Source of the DNA: Selenomonas sp.
GTDB lineage: Bacteria; Bacillota_C; Negativicutes; Selenomonadales; Selenomonadaceae
Assembly (NCBI RefSeq): GCF_024693525.1
Contig: NZ_JAILKR010000129.1
Location: 34,593 to 98,592, forward strand
DNA: 64,000 nt
Reading direction: 5' to 3'
Shown: one piece after another, positions 33,051 to 45,179 of the stretch
Numbering within the stretch: position 1 is the first letter of the stretch
How the letters are laid out: every line of letters begins with the position of its first letter
Notes under the pieces: model-generated
The model's input: the letters and a program-made list of their open reading frames with translations, nothing else
Databases searched by the model: none
Told to the model about the DNA's origin: nothing
Translations under genes and position numbers: made by a program

Positions 33051-34568
33051 ATGAAAATGAATCCGGAAGAAATAACAGCCATCATCAAAGACCAGATTAA
33101 GAACTACAACGTAGACCTTAACGTCGATGATGTTGGAACGGTTATCGAAATCGGTGACGGTATCGCTCATATCCATGGCCTCGAGAAGGCAATGGCTGGC
33201 GAGCTGCTCGATTTCGGCAATGATATTTATGGTTTGGTCCTGAACCTTGAGCAGGACAACGTCGGTGCCGTTATCTTAGGCGGTGAGACGAAAATCAAAG
33301 AGGGCTCGCAGGTAAAACGCACGGGCCGCATCATGCAGGTGCCGGCAGGCGAAGCTATGATTGGCCGCGTTGTCGATGCTATCGGCCGTCCAATCGATGG
33401 CAAGGGCGAAATCAAAGCCGAGACCATGCGTCCGGTTGAGTACCATGCACCGGGCATCGCTGACCGTAAATCGGTCCATGAGCCGCTGCAGACTGGTCTG
33501 AAGGCTATTGATGCCCTCGTACCAATCGGCCGTGGCCAGCGCGAGCTCATCATCGGTGACCGCGGTATCGGTAAAACGGCTATTGCCGTTGATACGATTC
33601 TGAACCAGAAGGATCAGGATTGTATCTGCGTTTATGTTGCCATCGGCCAGAAGGCATCGACGGTTGCTCGTGTCGTCAAGACTCTCGAAGAGGCTGGCGC
33701 TATGAAGTACACCATTGTCGTTGCGGCTACGGCTGCTGACAGCGCTCCGCTGCAGTACCTGGCTCCTTATGCCGGTGTTGCTATGGCTGAGCACTTCATG
33801 TACCAGGGCAAGGCCTGCCTCTGCGTATACGATGACCTTACGAAGCATGCAGCTGCCTACCGTGCTATGTCCCTGCTGCTCAGAAGACCGCCAGGGCGTG
33901 AGGCATATCCGGGCGATGTATTCTATCTGCATTCCCGCCTTTTGGAGCGCGCAGCAAAACTCAGCGATGAACTCGGCGGCGGTTCCATCACGGCTCTGCC
34001 AATCATCGAGACCCAGGCTGGTGACGTTTCGGCTTATATCCCGACCAACGTTATCTCCATCACCGATGGTCAGATCATGCTGGAGACCAACTCCTTCTAC
34101 TCCGGTATCCGTCCGGCTATCAGCGTCGGTTTGTCGGTATCCCGTGTCGGTGGTTCCGCACAGATTAAGGCAATGAAGCAGGTCGCTGGTACCATGCGTC
34201 TTGACCTGGCTCAGTATCGTGAGCTGGCTGCCTTCTCGCAGTTCGCTTCCGATCTGGACAAGGCAACGAAGGCACAGCTCGACCGCGGTGCTCGTATGGT
34301 AGAGACGCTGAAACAGGCTCAGTACAGCCCGCTCTTAGTCCAGGAACAGGTCATGGTCATCTATACGGCTGTCAAAGGCTTCCTGACCGATATTCCGGTG
34401 GAGAAGGTTGTAGAATTCCAGGATGATTTCCTGAAATTCATGCGCACGCAGCATCCGGAAGTCGGCAACAAGATTATCGAGCAGAAGAAACTCGATGATG
34501 CCCTTGAGGCTGAACTTTCGAAGGCTATTGAGGAGTTCAAGGAAACCATCACATACAAAATGGCATAA
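33051..34568 (+). CDS. atpA: ATP synthase F1 subunit alpha
   Basis: Non-catalytic nucleotide-binding subunit, 505 residues. The beta-barrel N-domain (about 1-95) is followed by the nucleotide-binding domain with P-loop [10 protein letters not shown]; most alpha subunits have GDRQTGKT, so two loop residues are unusual. The arginine-finger region is in [41 protein letters not shown] is intact but for normal variation. It lies between atpH and atpG. Confidence 0.96.
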   Translation: MKMNPEEITAIIKDQIKNYNVDLNVDDVGTVIEIGDGIAHIHGLEKAMAGELLDFGNDIYGLVLNLEQDNVGAVILGGETKIKEGSQVKRTGRIMQVPAGEAMIGRVVDAIGRPIDGKGEIKAETMRPVEYHAPGIADRKSVHEPLQTGLKAIDALVPIGRGQRELIIGDRGIGKTAIAVDTILNQKDQDCICVYVAIGQKASTVARVVKTLEEAGAMKYTIVVAATAADSAPLQYLAPYAGVAMAEHFMYQGKACLCVYDDLTKHAAAYRAMSLLLRRPPGREAYPGDVFYLHSRLLERAAKLSDELGGGSITALPIIETQAGDVSAYIPTNVISITDGQIMLETNSFYSGIRPAISVGLSVSRVGGSAQIKAMKQVAGTMRLDLAQYRELAAFSQFASDLDKATKAQLDRGARMVETLKQAQYSPLLVQEQVMVIYTAVKGFLTDIPVEKVVEFQDDFLKFMRTQHPEVGNKIIEQKKLDDALEAELSKAIEEFKETITYKMA

Positions 34569-34587
34569 GACAGCGAGGTGATTCTTT

Positions 34588-36881
<2,294 letters not shown>

Positions 36882-36884
36882 TCT

Positions 36885-37319
36885 ATGGCGACTATCAAGC
36901 TAGAGATTGTCTCTCCGGATAAAGTTGTTTACTCCGCAGACATCAGCATGCTCATCGTCCGTTCCACGGGCGGCGAGCTCGGCATTCTGCCGAAACATGC
37001 TCCGCTGGTTACGGGGCTTGTGCCCCATGCCATGCGCGTGCGCTTAGGCGCTGACCGCGATGAACAGCTTATTGCGGTAGCTGGTGGTTTTATGGAAGTT
37101 ACGCCGGATAAGATTACGGTGCTGGCTACGGCAGCTGAGCAGCCGATTGATATCGACATCAATCGCGCTAAAGATGCCATGGCTCGTGCCAAAGAGCGTC
37201 TGGCCCTTCTTCACCAGGGAGCACCTGAAGCTAAGAATATCGATGTGGAGCGGGCTCAGCTCGCTATGCAGCGTGCCATGGCACGTCTGCGGGCAACGAA
37301 GACCGAGTTTCAGGAATAA
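36885..37319 (+). CDS. atpC: ATP synthase F1 subunit epsilon
   Basis: A 144-residue subunit with an N-terminal beta sandwich (VSPDKVVYSADISMLIVRST, GELGILPKHAPLVTGL) and two C-terminal helices (about 90-140) that can inhibit ATP hydrolysis. It follows atpD by three bases and is the last gene of the operon; a strong terminator lies directly after it. Confidence 0.95.
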   Translation: MATIKLEIVSPDKVVYSADISMLIVRSTGGELGILPKHAPLVTGLVPHAMRVRLGADRDEQLIAVAGGFMEVTPDKITVLATAAEQPIDIDINRAKDAMARAKERLALLHQGAPEAKNIDVERAQLAMQRAMARLRATKTEFQE

Positions 37320-37320
37320 A

Positions 37321-37367
37321 AACGCAAAAAAAGAGCTATCCAAATGGATAGCTCTTTTTTTGCGTTT
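37321..37367 (+). terminator. Bidirectional terminator between atpC and a convergent gene
   Basis: AAAAAAAGAGCTATCC / GGATAGCTCTTTTTTT with an AAAT loop, nested in an outer AACGCA/TGCGTT pair. Its symmetric A- and T-tracts end atpC on the plus strand and the small membrane-protein gene on the minus strand. Confidence 0.92.
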
Positions 37368-37698
37368 ATTTATTGAACTGATGCCAGAGGGCCAAGCAGA
37401 ACATGCCAATGGCAAGGCCCATGGAACAAAGGCTGGCCCGGTTCACATAGATGCGGGCATTTTCGGAAATCTTTGCGTGGCGGTAAATATAGGTCATGCC
37501 CAGGGAGAAGGTCAGCAGGACATACATGGCCCGGTTAAGGGCATCAAACTGCTGCCAGCCAAACAGGGTTACTACCAGCGTGAAGGAAATGACAGCAATC
37601 AGCAGATAATCCTTGCCGATTTTTTCCTTTTCTTTTTTGCGTGGGTCTTCAACTTTGGGATAGACTTTTTTCTGTAATTTTTTATATTGCTTTGCCAT
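37366..37698 (-). CDS. Small membrane protein of unknown function
   Basis: I do not recognise a family. The 110-residue protein has a Lys-rich N-terminus (about residues 1-28; KKLQKKVYPKVEDPRKKEK) and three hydrophobic helices (about 30-47, 57-72 and 90-106). It is convergent with atpC and shares its terminator. It has its own promoter (37734-37763) and AAAGGAG site before the ATG at 37698. It is probably an inner-membrane protein; no motif suggests an activity. Confidence 0.6.
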   Translation of the reverse strand: MAKQYKKLQKKVYPKVEDPRKKEKEKIGKDYLLIAVISFTLVVTLFGWQQFDALNRAMYVLLTFSLGMTYIYRHAKISENARIYVNRASLCSMGLAIGMFCLALWHQFNK

Positions 37699-37733
37699 AA
37701 TGGAAGCTCCTTTGCTATAAAATCAACAAAAAC

Positions 37734-37763
37734 ATTATACCATGACACGATGCAACGATACAA
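37734..37763 (-). promoter_or_regulatory. Promoter of the small membrane-protein gene
   Basis: Read on the minus strand: TTGTAT (37763-37758), 18-base spacer, TATAAT (37739-37734). No equally good promoter for the divergent GGDEF/EAL gene is visible in the 180-base gap. Confidence 0.65.
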
Positions 37764-37878
37764 ATCGTGAGGCATATTTTCGGATTCGGTGCGAAGATAG
37801 CAGGAATACGCTTATTTTGCGCGAAGATTATAAATACTAATATGCCGGAACTCGCCTGAAAGGATAAGGTGAATAACG

Positions 37879-40800
37879 ATGAACATCGGAGCAGTAGGAA
37901 AAAAACTGGCAGCAAAAACGGATTTTTTGCCCGGCGGTTTCTTTATTTATAGAGCGGATGAATCGGAAGAAATCTTGTATGCCAACGAGCAGGTACTGAA
38001 GCTTTTTGAGTGTGAGACTTTTTCGGAGTTTTATCAATATGTGGGCGGTAGTTTTCGCGGCATGGTCAACCGCAACGAATTGGAGGCAGTGGAGCAGGAT
38101 ATTGCCTATCAGGTGGATAATCATGACAAACGGTTCGACCACGTGGCTTATTTTATCACGACGAAGAAAGGCGCCGTTTGTTACGTGGAGGATTTTGGCC
38201 GCTTGATTGATGACCCGGAAGAAGGGCCTCTTTATTACGTCTTTATTGCCGATGTGGAGATAAAGTCGCAAACCTTTGAAATCGACCGGGTGACAGGGCT
38301 TATGAGCTTGCGGCGCTTTTTAGAGGCATCGCAGAAATTGCTGCAATGTATGATGAATTCACCGGTGACGAGACCGGTGGCCTTCATTTTTGTAAACATA
38401 CATAATTTCAAGCACTATAATATTCGTTATGGGCTTGAGGCTGGGGATGCCTGCCTCAAAGCAGTGGGGAAAATCCTGCAGGATATTTTTCCGCAGGATT
38501 ATGTGGCGCGCCTTAATAATGACCACTTTGGGGTGTTGACACAGGAAAATAGCATTCAAGAGCGTCTGGAAAAGGTCCGAGAAGCGATAAAAGCGATAAG
38601 CGATGAAATACTGCTGGAGATGAAGGCCGGGGTATTTGAGTGGGATGACAACCAGTCGATTCAACCCATTGTCGCCCTGGATTATGCCAAGATAGCCTGT
38701 GACAGCATCAGGAACAAGATTACCGCTTCGGTGCAGTATTATTCCAAGGAGATTCATAAGCAGCTGGAAATCTACGAATACGTATCGAGCCATATCGACG
38801 TGGCCCTTGAGTACCATTGGATAAAGCTCTATTATCAGCCGGTGGTTCGTACGCTGTCGAAGGAGCTTTGCAGCATGGAGGCCTTGGCGCGCTGGGTAGA
38901 TCCCATCTATGGCTTCTTGAATCCTGGCCAGTTTATCAGTGCCTTGGAGGACAGCGGGCAAATCTATAAGCTGGATACTTATATCGTCCGGGAGACCTGC
39001 CGGTTGATGCGGGAGCGCATGGATAAGCAGTGGGTAGTCGTGCCGGTGTCCTTCAATCTGTCGCGGCTGGACTTTTTGCTTTGTAATATTTTCCAAGAAA
39101 TCGAAGAATCCGTGGACAAGTACCGGATTCCACGGTATATGATTCATATCGAAATTACGGAGAGCATGCTCTTTGATAATGGGCTCTGCATGCAGGCGGA
39201 GATACAGAAATTCCATGATGCCGGCTATCAGGTCTGGATGGATGACTTCGGCAGTGGTTATTCGTCCCTTAACGTTTTGAAGGATTATCAATTCGATGAG
39301 ATAAAACTGGACATGATGTTTTTATCTTCCTTCAACGACCGGTCGCAGGCCATCTTGACTTCGACGGTGGATATGGCCAAGAAAATCGGCATCCAGACTC
39401 TGGCCGAAGGCGTGGAGACGGAAGAGCAGTTTGAATTCCTGCGCAGCATTGGCTGCGAGAAGGTGCAGGGATATCTGTTTGGCAAGCCGCTCCCGTTCCA
39501 GGAATCCATTGACAATATCATCGGCAAGGGGTTAAAGATTGCCTCGCTGGATTGGCAGCAATACTACGATGCGGCTGGCCGCATTAATGTGATCACCGAT
39601 CAGCCAACAGCGATTTTTGAAGATGATGGAAAAGTATTTCAGGTTTTATATGCCAATGGGGCCTTTTTTGAACAACTGAAAGAAATGGAACTTCATGGAA
39701 TTGCCCAGCTTGAGCGCATGATAAATGCGGCTTTTTCCCCACTTCATTTGCGGCTTAGGGAATTTGTCGACAAATTGAGGCATCATAAAAAAGAAGATGT
39801 GATGTTCTATTCCAATAACGGGCAGTATCTGATGTTGAAATTTGAACGCTCGGCGGAGTATGAGCATAAATGCCTGTATCGGGTCACTCTTATCAATCTG
39901 TCATCGGATAGCGAGAATGTGGCGAAGCAGCGTTTGGATCGGGTGATGCGGGAGGTCAGTCGGCTGTTTGAGGATATTGTGCTGATTGACTTTGAACGGG
40001 ATTGTGCCGAGCCGGTGCTCTTTTCCAAGCAGGGAGAAAGAAGGGCCCAGAGCAATGCGTATGGGCTCAAGGACTATTGCCGGTATATGGTGGAGGAACT
40101 GCTTCATCCGGATGACCGGCAGCGGTATTTGGATTTTGTGAGTCGGCTGGACGTACATGAGCGCATCGCCGAAAGTCAGGTTGGTTTTGTTGAGGGGTTC
40201 TTCCGGACGAAAAATCAGGATGGTACTTATTCCTGGCGGCAGTATAATTGGTTGCATCTAGACAATAATTCTGATAATCTTGTATTGTTGTGCATAAAAC
40301 GAGCAAACCTCGAAGATATGGCCTTAGTGGAAACCATCATGCAGATTGAAAATAAGGACATGGAAGGGAAAGAGACTTTTTCCTTGGCCCGGCGCAAGCA
40401 GCAGCAGCAAGCCATGCTTTGGCGCAATCTCATGCGGCAGACTCAGGACTGCTATTTTTGGAAAGATGAAAATCGGCGGTTCTTGGGCGTAAGTCAGGCT
40501 TTCCTCGATTACTACGGGATAGAATCCTTAGAGGATATCGTAGGCAAAAATGACGAGGAAATGCACTGGCACGTGGATGACCAGCCTTATAAGAGCGATG
40601 AATTGGATGTGATTGCCAAGGGCCAGGTGGTTCGCGATGCGCCGGGGAATTGCATCATCAAGGGGATTGCCCATTCGATTGTCTGCAACAAGTGGCCGCT
40701 GTATGACCGCGGCCGGATTGTTGGCCTTATGGGATACTTTCGGGATGCGGACAGGCTGCAGCAGCGCGTGGCAAGTATTTTAAGCGATGTCCGGATGGAT

Positions 40801-41235
40801 AAGGTAACAGACCTCATGAATGAAAAGGGCTTCTATGAGGTGTATTTGGATTATGAGGAGCAGATGCAGTATCACGGCCGCAAATTTGGCCTAATCCTCG
40901 TAAAATGGGAGGATTACAGGAGCCTGATGGCCCAGGAGAAACCTTCGCTGGTGGATGAGTATTTGCGCCTGATTGCCGATATGCTGCGCAGCAGCTGTGG
41001 AAAAGAATGCTCCGTAGCGCGGATAAAGGGCGGACTGTTTGGCGTTCTTAGCTACTTTGAGCGGCCTGGGGAACTGGAGAATCGGGTGGCAGATATTCAA
41101 CAGCAGTTTCGGGGGGCGGTTCAAGTGCAACAACAGGTGGTAGAGGTAAAGCTTTTGTGCAGTATCACCCTTTGTACAGAGGCAAATTCCATGGAGAAAC
41201 TTTACAAGGTTGGCAAAAAGAAGTTGAAAAAGTGA
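37879..41235 (+). CDS. Large PAS-GGDEF-EAL c-di-GMP phosphodiesterase with a second degenerate GGDEF-like end
   Basis: A 1118-residue soluble multidomain protein. N-terminal PAS (about 15-125) is followed by a degenerate GGDEF domain (about 140-285) in which the motif reads NNDHF at 213-217, so it should not make c-di-GMP. A complete EAL domain spans about 310-550: Glu334 in MEALARW, FNLS, EITES, DDFGSGYSSL, AEGVET and QGYLFGKP. All catalytic positions look intact, so phosphodiesterase activity is expected. Two further PAS-like sensor regions (about 560-690 and 850-965) lead to a second worn GGDEF-like domain (about 985-1118; ARIKGGLFGVLSY). No membrane helix is seen. No gene partner is obvious; the next gene starts 10 bases later. 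Confidence 0.85.
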   Translation: MNIGAVGKKLAAKTDFLPGGFFIYRADESEEILYANEQVLKLFECETFSEFYQYVGGSFRGMVNRNELEAVEQDIAYQVDNHDKRFDHVAYFITTKKGAVCYVEDFGRLIDDPEEGPLYYVFIADVEIKSQTFEIDRVTGLMSLRRFLEASQKLLQCMMNSPVTRPVAFIFVNIHNFKHYNIRYGLEAGDACLKAVGKILQDIFPQDYVARLNNDHFGVLTQENSIQERLEKVREAIKAISDEILLEMKAGVFEWDDNQSIQPIVALDYAKIACDSIRNKITASVQYYSKEIHKQLEIYEYVSSHIDVALEYHWIKLYYQPVVRTLSKELCSMEALARWVDPIYGFLNPGQFISALEDSGQIYKLDTYIVRETCRLMRERMDKQWVVVPVSFNLSRLDFLLCNIFQEIEESVDKYRIPRYMIHIEITESMLFDNGLCMQAEIQKFHDAGYQVWMDDFGSGYSSLNVLKDYQFDEIKLDMMFLSSFNDRSQAILTSTVDMAKKIGIQTLAEGVETEEQFEFLRSIGCEKVQGYLFGKPLPFQESIDNIIGKGLKIASLDWQQYYDAAGRINVITDQPTAIFEDDGKVFQVLYANGAFFEQLKEMELHGIAQLERMINAAFSPLHLRLREFVDKLRHHKKEDVMFYSNNGQYLMLKFERSAEYEHKCLYRVTLINLSSDSENVAKQRLDRVMREVSRLFEDIVLIDFERDCAEPVLFSKQGERRAQSNAYGLKDYCRYMVEELLHPDDRQRYLDFVSRLDVHERIAESQVGFVEGFFRTKNQDGTYSWRQYNWLHLDNNSDNLVLLCIKRANLEDMALVETIMQIENKDMEGKETFSLARRKQQQQAMLWRNLMRQTQDCYFWKDENRRFLGVSQAFLDYYGIESLEDIVGKNDEEMHWHVDDQPYKSDELDVIAKGQVVRDAPGNCIIKGIAHSIVCNKWPLYDRGRIVGLMGYFRDADRLQQRVASILSDVRMDKVTDLMNEKGFYEVYLDYEEQMQYHGRKFGLILVKWEDYRSLMAQEKPSLVDEYLRLIADMLRSSCGKECSVARIKGGLFGVLSYFERPGELENRVADIQQQFRGAVQVQQQVVEVKLLCSITLCTEANSMEKLYKVGKKKLKK

Positions 41236-41244
41236 GGATTTTGG

Positions 41245-42390
41245 ATGCGGATCAAAGCGAAGAAAGAGCGGCTGGAATCCCTCGATGTGTTTCGGGGACT
41301 GGCCATTGTATGTATGATAATGGTAGATGCTGTGCCGGATTTTGAGCAGGCATATCCTTGGATGCTTCATACAAAGTGGCAGGGCATATCCTTTGCCGAT
41401 ATGGCGTTTCCGGGCTTTGTATTCGCCATGGGAGCGGCTGCTGCCATCTGGCTGCAAAAGCATGAGCGAGAATGGTGGCCCGAGATGCTGGGCAAGGTGA
41501 TGCATCGGGCGGGCATCCTGTTCCTGTTGGGCATTTTATACAACATCATGCCGATTCTTTTTCAACACCTGTTCCTGCCAGGATCCGTACAGGTTTCCCT
41601 TTGGTCTGATTTGTGGGGGCAGGGAAGGCTGTTTGGTGTATTACAGCGATTGGCGATGGTTTATGTGGTGGGAATTGTGCTGGGGCGCGTTCTCCACACC
41701 CAAATCGATTTGCTTATGGCGGCCTTCTTTTTCTTGCTGGTGTCCTCGGTGGGATTCCATTGTTTTTCGCCGGATGCTCCCTTTGCGCAAGGGGATAACA
41801 TTAGCTCGGCCATCGACCAGATCTTCCCGGGAATGGCTCATTGCTATATGGGAGCAGCCTTTGACCCGGAGGGACTCTATGGGACAATTGCCTGCACGGC
41901 TTCCATGCTTTTGGGAATGCTGGCGGGGCGGCTGCTGTTGGAGGGAACGCCAGAGGAGCTATTGCATTTGCTGAGCTATGGGCTCGTATTAGCTGGCGCT
42001 GGCGTTATTTGGAACCAGGTGGATATTATTAGCAAGCCCCTGTGGACGGCGCCCTATGTACTTTTCACCAGCAGTGCCTTTATGCTGGTGGCGTTCCTTT
42101 TGCAGGTCATGTTTTCCCTTATGCCAAAGCTGTCGTCTTTTTGCTTTCACCCCTTCCGCGTCTTTGGCATGAATCCCATTTTGATTTATATGCTGACAGG
42201 GGCAGCTCTCACCCTTTTGTGGCTGCTGCCGTCGCCGGAGATGGCACTTTTTCCCCGGCTTTGGAGCATGACGGTAAAGGGAATCGGGGAAATCCCCTTT
42301 AGTATCTTTTTGTTTACGGTCCTTTGGTGCTGTTGCTGGTGGGGGCTGGCAGAGTACCTGTATCGTCGCCGTATCTTTGTGAAAATTTAA
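41245..42390 (+). CDS. Membrane acyltransferase-like protein (HGSNAT/DUF5009 family)
   Basis: A 381-residue polytopic protein with about ten membrane helices. The N-terminal signature ESLDVFRGLAIVCMIMVD, the following MAFPGFVFAMGAAAAIWL, and the late GMNPILIYMLTGA block match the heparan-alpha-glucosaminide N-acetyltransferase-like family, in bacteria annotated as DUF5009 or NagX. Members move or are thought to move acetyl groups onto amino sugars across the membrane. Here the substrate is unknown. It is 9 bases behind the GGDEF/EAL gene, so the two are likely cotranscribed, which may hint at c-di-GMP-linked surface modification. Confidence 0.75.
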   Translation: MRIKAKKERLESLDVFRGLAIVCMIMVDAVPDFEQAYPWMLHTKWQGISFADMAFPGFVFAMGAAAAIWLQKHEREWWPEMLGKVMHRAGILFLLGILYNIMPILFQHLFLPGSVQVSLWSDLWGQGRLFGVLQRLAMVYVVGIVLGRVLHTQIDLLMAAFFFLLVSSVGFHCFSPDAPFAQGDNISSAIDQIFPGMAHCYMGAAFDPEGLYGTIACTASMLLGMLAGRLLLEGTPEELLHLLSYGLVLAGAGVIWNQVDIISKPLWTAPYVLFTSSAFMLVAFLLQVMFSLMPKLSSFCFHPFRVFGMNPILIYMLTGAALTLLWLLPSPEMALFPRLWSMTVKGIGEIPFSIFLFTVLWCCCWWGLAEYLYRRRIFVKI

Positions 42391-42469
42391 CGATAGCGGC
42401 GATTATTTGAAGTTTTTTCTTTTTGCTAGTCAAATTTGTAAATTTCTGGGGAAAATAGGACAAAAGGAT

Positions 42470-42498
42470 TTGCATGATAGCGGGATGCTTGGTAAAAT
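42470..42498 (+). promoter_or_regulatory. Sigma-A promoter for the AAA+ regulator gene
   Basis: TTGCAT (42470-42475), 17-base spacer, TAAAAT (42493-42498), about 80 bases before the start codon. Confidence 0.75.
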
Positions 42499-42578
42499 GT
42501 AAGTTACGATATTTACGAAACGAGGGAAGTCCGGAAGCGACCGGATAAGGAAATAGAGGATTAACAGGAGGCTGAGCT

Positions 42579-44495
42579 ATGATTAGAGAACATCGCAGCA
42601 GAAGCAAACTCGAAGCTTATTATCAGAAATTCACGGAAGAGGGAATACTTGACCCGAACGTTCATCCCTGGGTGGCTGAGTCCTGGAAAAAGAGCCAGAG
42701 CCTTGCCATCAATCGCGAGAAAATGGAGGTGGAGCACAAGCTGTCCAAGGAGGAATTCCTAGAACTGCAGAACAAGCACCGTGATGCGATTGATTACTTG
42801 AGCAAGCTCAGCGAGGGAATTCGCGAGTTTTTCCAGGAGTACAATCTGAGCCTGCTGCTCGTGGATGCAGACTGCACGGTACTCAAGAGCTATTCGCTGC
42901 CCTTCTATCAGATGACCCCGGGAGAAATCGAAGGAACCCGCGTCGGTGTTGAAGAAGTCGGCACTTCGTCCATCTCCATTGCCTATGAGCATCAGACACC
43001 TTTTTGGATGTTTGGCCCGGAGATGTGGGTAAAAGAATGCCAGTTAGGTGATGCCTGCTCGGCACCGGTCAAGGTCAATGGTGAGTTCCATTACATCATT
43101 ACCTTGGTATCGATGGAGCAGATTGCCATGCCGCAGGATGCTGTTATTTCCCTGCTGCTGACCATGAAGACCGCTTTGGAGGAGCATCTGACCGAAGCAA
43201 TGCGCATTAAGGCCGAGGAAGCTATCCTCGATGCAACGCCCTTTGCTGTCTATCATGTCATGCCAGGTGGCGAAGTTGCCTATGCGAATCAGCTGGGCCA
43301 TACGCGCCTTGAGGGCATCGGTGCCAAGAAAAATGAGGCCGGCCGCCATACGTCCAACCTCAACGATGTCATCATGAACTATCAGCACACCCCAATCTAC
43401 AAGGGATTCCGTGGGGTGCCGTCCTACAATAAAGAAGTCACTTGGATTACGCCGGCCAAGACCTATGAAGATATTACGACGGTTGTGCCGTTGGAACGGG
43501 ATGAGGACCAGGCAGTTCAGAGCGTCGTTGTCGTCTCCATGCCGATTGAAGATTTGCGCACGCTGGTGGCACATGCCGCTGGCTACACGGCCAAATACAG
43601 CCTCAATTCCATGGTGGGCGACGGTACCACCTTCCAGAGCGTCCGCAATAAGGCAGCCCGCGTTGCCAAGAACCACCATCATGTACTGATTCAGGGCGAG
43701 GCTGGTACTGGCAAGCAGCGCATGGCCCATGGTATCCATCAGGCAAGCTCCCGCGCTGCTGGCCCCCTTATTACCCTGCGCTGTGGTGATGCTACGCCAG
43801 AACTTCTCGAGCAGGAGCTCTTTGGCGTTATGTTGAATCCGGAGGTCAGCCATCAGGGCCGTTTGGAGCTTGCTTCCGGCGGTACGCTGTTCCTGGATGA
43901 AATCGAGAAGATGCCGAAGAACATCGCCCAGCAGCTGGCCCGTGCTCTGGATGAAGGCAAGGCTTGCCGTGTCGGCGAGTCCGTTGAGCGCACCATTGAT
44001 GTCCGCATCATCGCGGCCTGCGATAGCGACCTCAAACGCCTTACGGAGCGCGGTCTCTTTGCCCGTGAGCTCTATGATATCGTGAGCCGCAGCGTGGTTC
44101 GCGTACCGGCCCTTAGAAGCCGTCGGGAAGATATCCCGGCGCTGGCCCGTCATATCATCGGGGAGCTGGCTGAGCAGCATCAGATGGAGTCGAAACGCAT
44201 TCTGCCGGAGACGGAGAAAGTCCTGGAAGAATACGATTGGCCGGGCAATATCAAACAGTTGCAGAGCGTATTGGAATACGCTTTCTTCAACACGCCGGGG
44301 GCCGAAATTGGACCGGCTAACATCAGCTTGATGGGGGATGTTAAACCCGACAACAAGTGGAAAGAAGATAAAGAAGTATTCGTCAAGGCTTGGCAGGCAG
44401 CCGGCGGCAATGTCAGCCGTCTGGCTAACCTCTTGAATGTCAGCCGTGTTACGCTGTATCGTTACCTCAAGAAATATGGTCTGGAGAAGAAATAA
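42579..44495 (+). CDS. AcoR/TyrR-type AAA+ regulator lacking the GAFTGA loop
   Basis: A 638-residue transcription regulator with an N-terminal GAF-like domain (about 60-200), a PAS-like domain (about 225-340), an AAA+ domain (about 345-570) and a C-terminal Fis-type helix-turn-helix (GGNVSRLANLLNVSRVTLYR). Walker A is GEAGTGK at 373-379 and Walker B is LFLDE at 437-441. Between them, ELFG (413-416) runs straight into VMLNPEVSHQGRLELASGG. The GAFTGA loop that contacts sigma-54 is absent, as in TyrR. It therefore probably does not activate sigma-54 promoters. AACAGGAGGCTGAG precedes the ATG. trmB starts 22 bases downstream; the target genes are unknown. Confidence 0.85.
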   Translation: MIREHRSRSKLEAYYQKFTEEGILDPNVHPWVAESWKKSQSLAINREKMEVEHKLSKEEFLELQNKHRDAIDYLSKLSEGIREFFQEYNLSLLLVDADCTVLKSYSLPFYQMTPGEIEGTRVGVEEVGTSSISIAYEHQTPFWMFGPEMWVKECQLGDACSAPVKVNGEFHYIITLVSMEQIAMPQDAVISLLLTMKTALEEHLTEAMRIKAEEAILDATPFAVYHVMPGGEVAYANQLGHTRLEGIGAKKNEAGRHTSNLNDVIMNYQHTPIYKGFRGVPSYNKEVTWITPAKTYEDITTVVPLERDEDQAVQSVVVVSMPIEDLRTLVAHAAGYTAKYSLNSMVGDGTTFQSVRNKAARVAKNHHHVLIQGEAGTGKQRMAHGIHQASSRAAGPLITLRCGDATPELLEQELFGVMLNPEVSHQGRLELASGGTLFLDEIEKMPKNIAQQLARALDEGKACRVGESVERTIDVRIIAACDSDLKRLTERGLFARELYDIVSRSVVRVPALRSRREDIPALARHIIGELAEQHQMESKRILPETEKVLEEYDWPGNIKQLQSVLEYAFFNTPGAEIGPANISLMGDVKPDNKWKEDKEVFVKAWQAAGGNVSRLANLLNVSRVTLYRYLKKYGLEKK

Positions 44496-44516
44496 CGAGG
44501 ATAAAGGAGCAAGATT

Positions 44517-45167
44517 GTGCGTTTAAGAAGAAAACCCTGGGTGGATGAAGCAATCCACGAATTTGATGCGTTTGTCATCAGCCGCGATCAGGAGATTGGT
44601 GAAGAGAAAAAGGGCAAATGGGCGGAGATTTTTGGCCGTCAGGCACCGCTTCATGTAGAGCTGGGGACGGGAAAAGGCGATTTCATCAGCCAGCTGGCTG
44701 AGCGCAACCCCGATATCAACTACATCGGTATCGAAGCCCAGCAGGATGTGCTCTATTCTGCTGCCAAAAAGATTGCGGAAAAGGAACTTACCAATGTGCG
44801 TCTGCTCGTTTTTGATATCAACAATATCGAAAACATCTTTGCCGAAGATGAGGTAGACCGGTTCTACATCAACTTCTGCGACCCATGGCCGAAGAAGCGT
44901 CATGCCAAACGCCGCCTGACTCATGTGGGCTTTTTGGAGAAATACCGCCGCCTGTTGAAAAAGCCGGGTGAGCTTCACTTCAAGACGGATAACCGTCCCC
45001 TCTTCGATTTTTCCCTGGAGCAGTTCGAGGAAGCAAATCTGCCGGTTCAGGATGTTTCCTTTGACCTTCATGCCGAAAACCGTCCCGACAACATCATGAC
45101 CGAGTATGAACGCAAGTTCAGCGGTTTTGGTGAGAAGATTAACCGCTGTGAGGTTATCTTTCCGTAA
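44517..45167 (+). CDS. trmB: tRNA (guanine-46-N7)-methyltransferase TrmB
   Basis: SAM-dependent enzyme of 216 residues making m7G46 in tRNA. GTG start at 44517 after AAAGGAGC. SAM-binding motif HVELGTGKGDFISQLAE, then YIGIEAQQDVLYSAAKK and the family block NFCDPWPKKRHAKRRLTH; the C-terminal substrate loop (FKTDNRPLFDFSLEQFEE) is intact. Confidence 0.95.
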   Translation: MRLRRKPWVDEAIHEFDAFVISRDQEIGEEKKGKWAEIFGRQAPLHVELGTGKGDFISQLAERNPDINYIGIEAQQDVLYSAAKKIAEKELTNVRLLVFDINNIENIFAEDEVDRFYINFCDPWPKKRHAKRRLTHVGFLEKYRRLLKKPGELHFKTDNRPLFDFSLEQFEEANLPVQDVSFDLHAENRPDNIMTEYERKFSGFGEKINRCEVIFP

Positions 45168-45179
45168 GGGGGCAATATC

